Shown: positions 1 through 5,306 of the stretch, piece by piece
Numbering within the stretch: position 1 is the stretch's first letter
Layout of the letters: the number at the start of each line of letters is the position of its first letter
From: Candidatus Aminicenantota bacterium
Lineage (GTDB): Bacteria > Acidobacteriota > Aminicenantia > UBA2199
Reading direction: 5' to 3'
Assembly (NCBI GenBank): GCA_030671465.1
Contig: DAOVIP010000160.1
Location: 1-5,306 of the forward strand
Length of the DNA stretch: 5,306 nt
Translations under genes and position numbers: made by a program
The notes under the pieces: model-generated
Told to the model about the DNA's origin: nothing
The model's input: only the letters and a program-made list of their open reading frames with translations
Databases searched by the model: none

Positions 1-279
1 ATCCAGGTTATTGGATACATATACGGCAAAAAAAGAGGCATCCACACCGCCCTGCTTCATCCGCACCAGATCCACATCGGTGCTGTCCAATTTATTGCCG
101 ATATTGACACCCCGCTCAATCATGGCCATGGGTGTGTCACAATGGGTGTCAATCACAATGGCGGAATCATGAATGGCCAGGGCTTTTTCCCACAGTTCCG
201 GATCTAATTTCCGGGAAGATGTTGATAGGGTCAGGAAAAACAGAGACCAGACAACCAGGATGATCAATTTTGATTTCAT
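1..279 (-). CDS. Membrane dipeptidase (peptidase family M19), N-terminal part
   Basis: Seen: 93 codons read leftward from an ATG at 279 and stay open to the window edge, so the C-terminal part is missing. Residues 1-22 form a basic then hydrophobic export signal (MKSKLIILVVWSLFFLTLS). No Cys lipobox is visible, so a Sec signal peptide or anchor is more likely than a lipoprotein. Residues 41-50 read IVIDTHCDTP; H46 and D48 match the family's first HxD zinc-ligand pair. Residues 70-88 (DLVRMKQGGVDASFFAVYV) match the conserved segment that follows in M19 enzymes. Known: M19 (renal dipeptidase-like) proteins are binuclear zinc hydrolases that cleave dipeptides, often including D-residue or dehydro substrates. 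Inferred: it acts outside the cytoplasmic membrane. It is transcribed divergently from the plus-strand operon. The SD is weak (GAGTGAAG at 291-284, four bases from ATG). The family call is firm, the substrate unknown. Confidence 0.9.
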   Translation of the reverse strand, partial: MKSKLIILVVWSLFFLTLSTSSRKLDPELWEKALAIHDSAIVIDTHCDTPMAMIERGVNIGNKLDSTDVDLVRMKQGGVDASFFAVYVSNNLD

Positions 280-314
280 GATGCTTCACTCTGAAAAAAA
301 ACCTTTCACGTTTT

Positions 315-343
315 TTCATATCAGATAAGGGTTAAAAAGTCAA
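315..343 (-). promoter_or_regulatory. Predicted sigma70-type promoter for the M19 dipeptidase gene
   Basis: Read on the minus strand, a -35 box TTGACT (343-338, five of six consensus bases) is separated by exactly 17 bases from a -10 box TATGAA (320-315, four of six). A start site near 308 would give a leader of about 29 bases before the ATG at 279, which is a normal length. This is based on sequence match and spacing only. Confidence 0.55.
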
Positions 344-414
344 ATGACTGTATGGGTTGCATACATATGAGACTCTGGGTAAGATTTTATCACATAATCA
401 ATGGGAGACAAATT

Positions 415-440
415 TCACCGGATCTTTTGCACCGAGGTGA
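415..440. promoter_or_regulatory. Inverted repeats in the divergent intergenic region, possible operator
   Basis: TCACC at 415-419 is complementary to GGTGA at 436-440. Nested within this is CACC-GA-GGTG at 430-439. CACCG also occurs twice in the same direction (416-420 and 430-434). The block lies between the two outward-facing promoters, upstream of the plus-strand -35 box, where a regulator of either side could bind. It is followed by A-rich sequence (443-448) but has no T tract in either direction that would suit a terminator. The arms are short and chance is a real possibility. Confidence 0.2.
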
Positions 441-472
441 TGAAAAAAGGCGGGCGGAGACCTGAAATCAAA

Positions 473-501
473 TTGAAGTGAAATCTTTTTTAAGATATAC
501 T
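473..501 (+). promoter_or_regulatory. Predicted sigma70-type promoter for the five-gene operon
   Basis: A -35 box TTGAAG (473-478, four of six consensus bases) is followed by a 17-base spacer and a -10 box TATACT (496-501, five of six). A start site about seven bases downstream falls near 508, only about five bases before the ATG at 513, so the transcript would be almost leaderless. A 5-bp inverted repeat, ATCTT (483-487) and AAGAT (492-496), sits in the spacer and touches the -10 box. It could be an operator or chance. Confidence 0.5.
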
Positions 502-512
502 TAATACGGAAT

Positions 513-1205
513 ATGAAAAAAAAGCAGTTACTGATCCTGGGATTGATTTTGTTGCTGGCCCTGGCCGTAATTTGGATAGGGCTGGTGCCGGCTGGGTCTG
601 ATGCCCGACCGGGGCCCATCATTATCTGCATGGGAGACAGCCTGACCGAGAGCGAATTCGGGTATTACCCCAAACACCTGCAGGGTTTGTTAAAACAGCA
701 GGGTATTGCAGCCAAAGTGATCACGGCGGCCCGGCCGGGTAATACCTCGGGTGAATACCTGGACTATTTGAAGCGTTCTGGAATTTTGGAAAAAATCAGG
801 CCGGACATGACCATTGTCATGCTGGGGACCAATGATGTCCGGGTGGATCGCGATCACACCCCGCTCTCCCGTTACCGGCACAACATGATCCAGATTATCA
901 ACCGGATCAAAGCCGGAAAAGCTTTAAGGAGATCCCCCACCACCATATTTATTGCTTCGATCCCGCCCATATTTAAGATTGATCTTCGCACCTTTGATGA
1001 AAGTTCAAAGAAGCGGGTGGAGGAGGAGATCGTTCCGGCTATACGGAATCTGTCCAAGCAGGAGCAGATTCATTTCATTGATGTATTCAGTTTTTTTCAG
1101 AAAAGACCGGAATTGATGGCCGGGATTCATCCCCGGAAGCGGGGATATTTTGGCCTGGCCAGGTTTATTTTTGACTGCATCCGGCCCTATTTGGAGGTTG
1201 AATGA
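513..1205 (+). CDS. SGNH/GDSL-type hydrolase (putative esterase), membrane-anchored or exported
   Basis: Seen: 230 residues. An MKKK start and a hydrophobic stretch at about residues 5-25 give a signal anchor or signal peptide, with no lipobox Cys. SGNH blocks then follow in order: GDSL at 41-44 (nucleophile S43), RPGNTSG at 74-80 (block II, oxyanion-hole Gly), GTND at 105-108 (block III, N107), and AGIHPRKRGY at 203-212 (block V, H206). Odd: block V normally reads DxxH, but here the Asp position is Ala203 (codon GCC), while His is kept. Known: SGNH enzymes hydrolyse ester or acetyl groups on lipids, sugars and peptidoglycan. Inferred: the active site faces the periplasm or outside, possibly de-esterifying a glycan for the downstream GH92 enzyme. 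No proper SD precedes 513 (only ACGG close to the ATG). The start was chosen because MKKK plus the hydrophobic segment makes a complete export signal. The gene ends in a 4-base overlap with the next. Confidence 0.85.
   Translation: MKKKQLLILGLILLLALAVIWIGLVPAGSDARPGPIIICMGDSLTESEFGYYPKHLQGLLKQQGIAAKVITAARPGNTSGEYLDYLKRSGILEKIRPDMTIVMLGTNDVRVDRDHTPLSRYRHNMIQIINRIKAGKALRRSPTTIFIASIPPIFKIDLRTFDESSKKRVEEEIVPAIRNLSKQEQIHFIDVFSFFQKRPELMAGIHPRKRGYFGLARFIFDCIRPYLEVE
1193..1197 (+). promoter_or_regulatory. Ribosome binding site GGAGG for the UPF0104 gene
   Basis: GGAGG lies inside the last codons of the SGNH gene, four bases before the ATG at 1202. It supports that start and an overlapping, translationally coupled junction in which ATGA holds both the start of one gene and the stop of the other. 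Confidence 0.7.
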
Positions 1206-2221
1206 AAAAGATATTGACCCGTTTTTTATTACCCCTGGTGATCACGGCTTTGATCCTGTTCTTTTTTTTCCGAGATATCTCCTTTATAGATATCAAAGAG
1301 AATTTTTTGAAAATCCCGCTTTCCACCCTGTTAGCCTTTATATTCCTGTCCATGCTGGGTACTTTGTTGAGAGCGGTTAAATATCATATACTGCTGTCCA
1401 GAAAGTTGGCTTTTTCAGATATTTTTCTGATTACCCTGGTCAGGAATTTTGCCGTTGATCTTCTCCCTGCCCGGTCAGCAGCCCTGATTTTTTACACCTA
1501 CCTGACCAAAAAAAAGGGCCTGTCACTGGAAGAGGGAGCCTCCAGTTTTGTGGTATCTGTTTTCTATGACGGCCTGGCCCTGTCTTTCATGTTGGGTGGC
1601 CTGGTCTTCTTTCTGAAAACCGGGATAAACAAGACCGCCATTTATTCGGGAATATTACTGGTTTTCTTGGTGTCCGTAGGCATGATTTTTTTCTCCGACA
1701 AGGTTATCGGATTTGTACTCGGATTCAGGATTACCAGGCGTTTTAAAAAAATTGAAAATCCTTTAAAAAATATTCATACCTATTTGCTCAACCATAAAAG
1801 CAATTCCGAGAGGATAATCGTTTTTATTTTGAGTTTTTTCATTCGAATCATAAAATATATCTTCATCTATATGCTTTTTGAGGGAGTGGTGCAGATCGGG
1901 TGGGGGACCAAAATTTTCTCGGTATTTAGTTTCAGCCTGGCCATTACCGAGCTGAGTTCTCTGTTGCCCATCCAGGGGCTGGGCGGTTTCGGCACCTGGG
2001 AGCTGGCTTTTGCGGTATCGTTCGGGGCCATGTTCACTGCCTATGCGATTTCCAGATCCACCATTCAATCCGCCGGTTTTGTCATTCATATCACCACTCA
2101 GGTTTGGGAATATTTCATTGGCTTACTGGCCTTTCTCTATTTAAATATTAAAACGAGGAGACATTCCAAAAGAAACCTCAATTCAAATCAAACAGAATCC
2201 GATGCTACCGGAGAGTCATAA
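1202..2221 (+). CDS. UPF0104 / LPG-synthase-TM-like polytopic membrane protein (flippase-like)
   Basis: Seen: 339 residues, strongly hydrophobic, with about eight membrane helices (roughly 5-23, 40-57, 73-88, 113-138, 146-166, 203-227, 236-256, 293-316). A polar, probably cytosolic tail (317-339) is rich in Asn, Ser and Arg. Family signatures: LRAVKYHILL at 56-65, RNFAVDLLPARSAAL at 81-95, SVFYDGLAL at 119-127 (the usual ERxxD region), and LLPIQGLGGFGTWELAF at 254-270. Known: this fold (PF03706-like) is the membrane part of MprF, which flips lysyl-phosphatidylglycerol. Stand-alone members include AglD and YbhN relatives, mostly of unproven substrate. Odd: the common P-x-R-x-G-E motif is PARSAA here, without the Gly-Glu. 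No aminoacyl-transferase domain is present, so this is not a full MprF. It overlaps the SGNH gene by 4 bases and precedes the small membrane gene by 1 base. A role in moving or modifying an envelope lipid is inferred only. Confidence 0.8.
   Translation: MKKILTRFLLPLVITALILFFFFRDISFIDIKENFLKIPLSTLLAFIFLSMLGTLLRAVKYHILLSRKLAFSDIFLITLVRNFAVDLLPARSAALIFYTYLTKKKGLSLEEGASSFVVSVFYDGLALSFMLGGLVFFLKTGINKTAIYSGILLVFLVSVGMIFFSDKVIGFVLGFRITRRFKKIENPLKNIHTYLLNHKSNSERIIVFILSFFIRIIKYIFIYMLFEGVVQIGWGTKIFSVFSFSLAITELSSLLPIQGLGGFGTWELAFAVSFGAMFTAYAISRSTIQSAGFVIHITTQVWEYFIGLLAFLYLNIKTRRHSKRNLNSNQTESDATGES
2210..2215 (+). promoter_or_regulatory. Ribosome binding site GGAGAG that sets the start of the small membrane gene
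   Basis: GGAGAG sits seven bases before the ATG at 2223. The alternative in-frame ATG at 2202 has no SD, would overlap the previous gene by 20 bases and would add only a polar MLPESHK leader. The 2223 start is therefore preferred. Confidence 0.75.
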
Positions 2222-2222
2222 G

Positions 2223-2414
2223 ATGAAGAAATGGTATTTGATCCTGCTGCTGACTTCCATTCTCTATTTGGTTCTCTCTGCCAGCAGAAAACAAAAAAAA
2301 GGCGGGCGGGAAATTCTCAGGCGCCTGAATTCCACCATGAGCCTGCTGGCCTGGTTTCTGCTGCTGGTTTACGGACTGGCTTTCATATACTGGATTTTTA
2401 AGAGTATTTTTTGA
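2223..2414 (+). CDS. Small two-helix membrane protein, possible symporter partner
   Basis: Not recognised as a named family. Seen: 63 residues. Helix 1 spans about 4-20 (WYLILLLTSILYLVLSA). A strongly basic loop at 22-35 holds RKQKKGG and RR, and helix 2 spans about 40-62, ending at the C-terminus. By the positive-inside rule the loop should be cytosolic, giving a hairpin. There is no signal-cleavage or lipobox site. It has its own SD and lies 1 base after the UPF0104 stop and 12 bases before the symporter start, so it is a genuine member of the operon. Known: some SSS symporters have a small membrane partner encoded next to them (YhdT beside PanF, DUF4212 proteins beside their transporters). 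Inferred: this may be a comparable subunit, but I see no clear sequence match to those families. Odd: an A8 run at 2293-2300 places an A-AAA-AAA slippery heptamer in frame. Confidence 0.75.
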   Translation: MKKWYLILLLTSILYLVLSASRKQKKGGREILRRLNSTMSLLAWFLLLVYGLAFIYWIFKSIF

Positions 2415-2419
2415 GGAAG
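2413..2419 (+). promoter_or_regulatory. Ribosome binding site GAGGAAG for the symporter gene
   Basis: GAGGAAG overlaps the TGA stop of the small membrane gene (2412-2414) and lies seven bases before the ATG at 2427. It is a strong SD at ideal spacing, and its position suggests translational coupling of the two genes. Confidence 0.75.
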
Positions 2420-2426
2420 TAAGACA

Positions 2427-4220
2427 ATGCATCTGCAATCAATTGATTGGTTGTTGATTGGGATTTTCTTTCTGGTTTCATTGATTGTGGGCATCAGTGT
2501 AGCCCGGAAAGCCGGTTCCAGTGCGGTTGAGTTTTTTGCCTCGGGCCGTAATATGCCCTGGTGGCTGCTGGGGGTTTCCATGGTGGCCACTACCTTTTCT
2601 GCGGATACTCCCAATCTGGTGACCGATTTGGTCCGCAACCACGGGGTTTCCGGCAATTGGATGTGGTGGGCTTTTTTACTCACCGGAATGGTTACCGTGT
2701 TTATTTATGCCAAATTGTGGCGCCGTTTGGGCGTGTTAACCGATATTGAATTTTATGAGCTTCGTTATAGCGGAAAAGCAGCCGCATTTCTCAGGGGATT
2801 TCGCTCACTCTACCTGGGTGTGTTTTTCAATGTGATCATCATGGCCACGGTGTCACTGGCAGCCATTAAAATGGGCGGGGTCATTCTGGGAATTTCTCCG
2901 CTGCAGACCATCCTGATTTCATCGGTTATTGTGGTGGTCTATACCATGCTGGGCGGACTCCGGGGGGTTTTGATCACCGATTTTATTCAGTTTTTTATTG
3001 CCATGTTCGGGGCAGTGGCCGCTGCTTATATTGCGGTTACCCTGCCCCAGGTGGGGGGATTGGCCAACCTGTTCTCCCATGTGAATGTCAGCGATAAGCT
3101 TTCCATTCTTCCGGATTTTTCCGACACATCTCTCCTGATGACCGTCTTTGTCATTCCCCTGGCTGTGCAGTGGTGGAGCGTGTGGTATCCCGGGGCAGAA
3201 CCGGGTGGGGGCGGATATATTGCTCAGCGCATGCTGGCAGCCAAAAACGAGAAACATGCCATGGGGGCAACCTTTCTGTTCAATATCACCCATTATGCGC
3301 TCCGGCCCTGGCCCTGGATCATTGTGGCCCTGGCCTCGCTGGTGGTTTTTCCGGATCTGGCCTCACTCAAGGCGGCTTTTCCAGATATAGCCGAAGGTAT
3401 TGTCCGGCATGATCTGGCCTACCCGGCCATGCTGACCTTTCTGCCCGCCGGGTTGCTGGGATTGGTGATTGCCTCATTGATCGCTGCCTTCATGTCAACC
3501 ATTTCCACCCATCTCAACTGGGGAGCCTCCTATATCGTCAATGATTTTTACCGGCGGTTCATAAAAAAGGATCCCCCGGAGAAACAGCTGGTCAGGGTAG
3601 GCCGGATTTCCATTATTGGGTTAATGGCCCTGGCTGCTGTGGTGGCACTTTTACTGCAAAATGCCCTGCAGGCCTTCCATATTCTCCTCCAGATCGGGGC
3701 CGGAACCGGATTGTTGTTTTTGCTACGCTGGTTCTGGTGGCGGATCAATGCGGCCAGTGAACTGGCTGCCATGATCATTTCCTTCCTGGTAGCGGTTTAC
3801 TTTGAGTTTGTTCATGTCAGCACCGGATTGGTGGAATTGAATGAATGGCAGAGGCTCATTATAGGTGTTTTAATCACTACTGTGGGGTGGGTTTTGGTTA
3901 CCCTTTTGACTAGGCCCACCGATAAAAAAACCCTTTTGAGATTTTACCGAACAGTCAATCCCGGTGGACCGGGTTGGAGAAAAATTCTCCGGGAGGCTTC
4001 CCAATCAGAAGAAGGCATGGATGAATTTCTTCGAGAGAAGTGGGATGTACCATCCGGTATCCTGGGAGCTTTTCTGGGTATAGTTGCCGTTTACAGTATT
4101 TTATTTTCCATTGGATTCTGGCTCTATTCAAATACCCTGGCCGCCACAATCAGTTCGCTGGTAGCACTGTTGTCTTCTTTTTTTCTCAACAAAATCAGAA
4201 AGAAAATTCGATTCAGATAA
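2427..4220 (+). CDS. Sodium:solute symporter (SSS family) with C-terminal extension
   Basis: Seen: 597 residues and about 13-15 membrane helices. SSS hallmarks: VEFFASGRNMPWWLLGVSM at 34-52, the first core helix through SADTPNLVTDL at 58-68, GGLRGVLITDFIQF at 176-189, WYPGAEPGGGGYIAQRML at 253-270, and IAAFMSTISTHLNWGAS at 352-368. Within the last, S357-T358 align with the Ser-Thr pair that binds Na+ (Na2 site) in PutP; VNDFYRRF follows at 371-378. The LeuT-fold core ends near 495. A polar loop at 497-540 carries RFYRTVNPGGPGW, and two more helices (about 543-566 and 568-588) precede a basic tail, KIRKKIRFR. Known: SSS proteins drive uptake of sugars, amino acids or organic acids with Na+ at the inner membrane. 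Inferred: next to a GH92 gene the substrate may be a sugar, but sequence alone does not fix it. The small two-helix gene lies 12 bases upstream. Confidence 0.92.
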   Translation: MHLQSIDWLLIGIFFLVSLIVGISVARKAGSSAVEFFASGRNMPWWLLGVSMVATTFSADTPNLVTDLVRNHGVSGNWMWWAFLLTGMVTVFIYAKLWRRLGVLTDIEFYELRYSGKAAAFLRGFRSLYLGVFFNVIIMATVSLAAIKMGGVILGISPLQTILISSVIVVVYTMLGGLRGVLITDFIQFFIAMFGAVAAAYIAVTLPQVGGLANLFSHVNVSDKLSILPDFSDTSLLMTVFVIPLAVQWWSVWYPGAEPGGGGYIAQRMLAAKNEKHAMGATFLFNITHYALRPWPWIIVALASLVVFPDLASLKAAFPDIAEGIVRHDLAYPAMLTFLPAGLLGLVIASLIAAFMSTISTHLNWGASYIVNDFYRRFIKKDPPEKQLVRVGRISIIGLMALAAVVALLLQNALQAFHILLQIGAGTGLLFLLRWFWWRINAASELAAMIISFLVAVYFEFVHVSTGLVELNEWQRLIIGVLITTVGWVLVTLLTRPTDKKTLLRFYRTVNPGGPGWRKILREASQSEEGMDEFLREKWDVPSGILGAFLGIVAVYSILFSIGFWLYSNTLAATISSLVALLSSFFLNKIRKKIRFR

Positions 4221-4227
4221 ATTCCAT

Positions 4228-5306
4228 ATGAGTGAAAACTGGCGATTCTGGCTGTTCCTGATTATGATCCCGATATTGCTCTGTATGGGCAGTACATCCG
4301 ATCCGGATTGTTTGGCCGACCGGGTCAACACCCTGGTGGGAACCGATACGGATTATGCCCTTTCCTGCGGAAATATCTTTCCGGCTGTGGCACCTCCTCT
4401 GGCCATGACCTCCTGGACACCCCAGACCGGAACGGGCCGGATCATTTACCAATTTCAAAACGGTTCAATCCAGGGCTTTCGGGGCACCCATCAATCCAGT
4501 GTCTGGCTGGGTGACTACGGAAGCCTGACCATCATGCCCATGACGGGTAAACTGATGATAAATCCCAAGGACCGGGCTTCGAAATTTAATCATGAACAGG
4601 AAGTGGCCAAACCCTATTTCTACGAGACTGTACTCTCTGATTATCAGATCCAGGTCCGGTTGACCGCTACGGAACGCTGTGGTTTTTTTCAATTTAGATT
4701 TCCCCGATCCTCTGAAGCTTACATTATTCTGGAACCCAGTTCGGGCAAGGGCACTATTCGTATCATACCGGAGGAGAACAAGGTAACGGGCATCAATGTT
4801 GACGGGGGAGACGGCAATCCGAAGAATTTCGGCTGTTATTTTGTGGCCTGTTTTGATAAGCCTTTTCACTCCTGGGGAACCTATGGAAACAAATCCATAC
4901 GGTATTTTTCCAGGGGAGGGAAAGGGCAAAGCTTTGGCGGATCCTTTGTGCGGTTCAGGACCCGGCAGAATGAAAGCATTAAAGTTAAAATTGCAACCTC
5001 TTTCATGAGTTACCGGCAGGCCCGGTTGAATTTACAGCGGGAAATTCCCGGCTGGGATTTTGAATTGATCAAATCAAAAGGAAAGGCTGTCTGGAACCGG
5101 GAATTGGAACGGTTAGAAATCAGGGGCGGTACACTGGAACAAAAAATGACTTTTTATACGGCCCTGTGTCGTTCTCTGCGGTTTCCCCGTAAGATTCATG
5201 AACCGGACCTGGCCGGGAAACCCTATCATTACAGCCCCTATGACGGCGAAATTCATGAGGGTGTTCTAATAAGCGACACCGGGTTCTGGGATACCTACCG
5301 GGCTCA
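4228..5306 (+). CDS. GH92 family alpha-mannosidase-like glycosidase, N-terminal part
   Basis: Seen: 359 codons plus two bases, open to the right edge. An export signal lies at residues 1-22 (polar start, then WRFWLFLIMIPILLC). C19 is not in a good lipobox, since Leu stands at -1. GH92 landmarks in order: DRVNTLVGTD at 31-40, GNIFPAVAPPLAMTSWTPQT at 48-67, IQGFRGTHQSSVWLGDYG at 81-98, FNHEQEVAKPYFY at 120-132, VRLTATERCGFFQFRFP at 143-159, and SDTGFWDTYRA at 349-359. These cover the N-terminal beta-sandwich, the linker, and the entry to the (alpha/alpha)6 barrel. Known: GH92 enzymes are Ca2+-dependent, inverting exo-alpha-mannosidases of roughly 750 residues. Their catalytic acid and base lie in the C-terminal half, outside this window, so activity cannot be judged. 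Inferred: a periplasmic or surface enzyme that trims mannosides. The ATG is 7 bases after the symporter stop and has no clear SD, so coupling to upstream translation is likely. Confidence 0.92.
   Translation, partial: MSENWRFWLFLIMIPILLCMGSTSDPDCLADRVNTLVGTDTDYALSCGNIFPAVAPPLAMTSWTPQTGTGRIIYQFQNGSIQGFRGTHQSSVWLGDYGSLTIMPMTGKLMINPKDRASKFNHEQEVAKPYFYETVLSDYQIQVRLTATERCGFFQFRFPRSSEAYIILEPSSGKGTIRIIPEENKVTGINVDGGDGNPKNFGCYFVACFDKPFHSWGTYGNKSIRYFSRGGKGQSFGGSFVRFRTRQNESIKVKIATSFMSYRQARLNLQREIPGWDFELIKSKGKAVWNRELERLEIRGGTLEQKMTFYTALCRSLRFPRKIHEPDLAGKPYHYSPYDGEIHEGVLISDTGFWDTYRA

Noticed and set aside
415..448. Stem followed by an A run, as a possible minus-strand terminator
   Set aside because: The stem is only 5 bp with a long loop. 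On either strand no convergent gene ends here that would need a terminator.
443..457. 15-base repeat (AAAAAAGGCGGGCGG) also present at 2295-2309
   Set aside because: One copy is intergenic and the other coding, with no extended similarity around them. An A run next to a GC-rich stretch can match by chance.
398..631. 77-codon minus-strand frame spanning the intergenic region and the start of the SGNH gene
   Set aside because: It covers the operon promoter and the SGNH export signal in antisense, has no convincing SD and has a low-complexity composition. It is more likely chance.
1763..2089. 108-codon open frame on the minus strand
   Set aside because: It is fully antisense to the UPF0104 gene, with no domain or SD.
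2202..2222. Earlier ATG for the small membrane protein
   Set aside because: It has no SD and would overlap the UPF0104 gene by 20 bases. The ATG at 2223 has GGAGAG at ideal spacing.
2919..3293. 124-codon open frame on the minus strand
   Set aside because: It is antisense to the conserved core of the symporter. Its composition (rich in His, Gly, Pro, Cys) is typical of a shadow frame.
4264..4287. Lipobox in the GH92 signal peptide (Cys19)
   Set aside because: Residues before the Cys are Ile-Leu-Leu, whereas lipoboxes need a small residue at -1. A Sec-type signal is more likely.
4465..4929. 154-codon open frame on the minus strand
   Set aside because: It lies wholly inside the GH92 gene, whose frame shows family motifs on both sides. 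The antisense translation has no recognisable domain, signal or SD.
1..5306. CRISPR arrays, tRNA or rRNA genes, insertion sequences
   Set aside because: No spaced direct repeats, tRNA-like cloverleaf, transposase motifs or terminal inverted repeats were seen on either strand.

Overview
The window reads as a piece of a moderate-GC, Gram-negative-type bacterial chromosome. It is densely coded, with secreted or membrane hydrolases, clear Shine-Dalgarno sites inside the operon and sigma70-like promoter boxes. The gene content (M19 dipeptidase, SGNH hydrolase, sodium:solute symporter, GH92 alpha-mannosidase) points to a heterotroph that breaks down peptides and glycans outside the cytoplasm. I cannot assign a phylum from the sequence. 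The good SD sites fit Bacteroidota less well, and there is no SusC/SusD pair.

Layout: bases 1-279 hold the 5' end of a minus-strand M19 membrane dipeptidase that runs off the left edge. Bases 280-512 are a divergent intergenic region with two facing-away promoter candidates, each with a 17-bp spacer (minus 315-343, plus 473-501). It also holds small inverted repeats and no convincing gene. From 513 to the right edge, five genes run on the plus strand in one compact operon. They are an SGNH/GDSL-type hydrolase with a membrane anchor or signal (513-1205), a UPF0104/LPG-synthase-TM-like polytopic membrane protein (1202-2221), a 63-residue two-helix membrane protein (2223-2414), a 597-residue SSS-family sodium symporter with a C-terminal extension (2427-4220), and the first 359 codons of a GH92 glycosidase (4228 onward). 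The junctions are a 4-base ATGA overlap, then gaps of 1, 12 and 7 bases, with no terminator between genes. Co-transcription and translational coupling are therefore likely.

How the genes may work together (inference): the exported GH92 enzyme would release mannose or similar sugars from alpha-mannosides. The SGNH enzyme could remove ester groups from a glycan or lipid. The symporter, perhaps helped by the small two-helix protein just upstream, could import a product with Na+. The UPF0104 protein suggests a link to envelope lipid or glycan handling. The divergent dipeptidase would supply amino acids from dipeptides. The main points of interest are the small protein paired with the symporter, the SGNH protein's missing DxxH aspartate, the near-leaderless operon promoter, and a frameshift-like slippery site plus hairpin in the UPF0104 gene. 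No wholly new system is evident.
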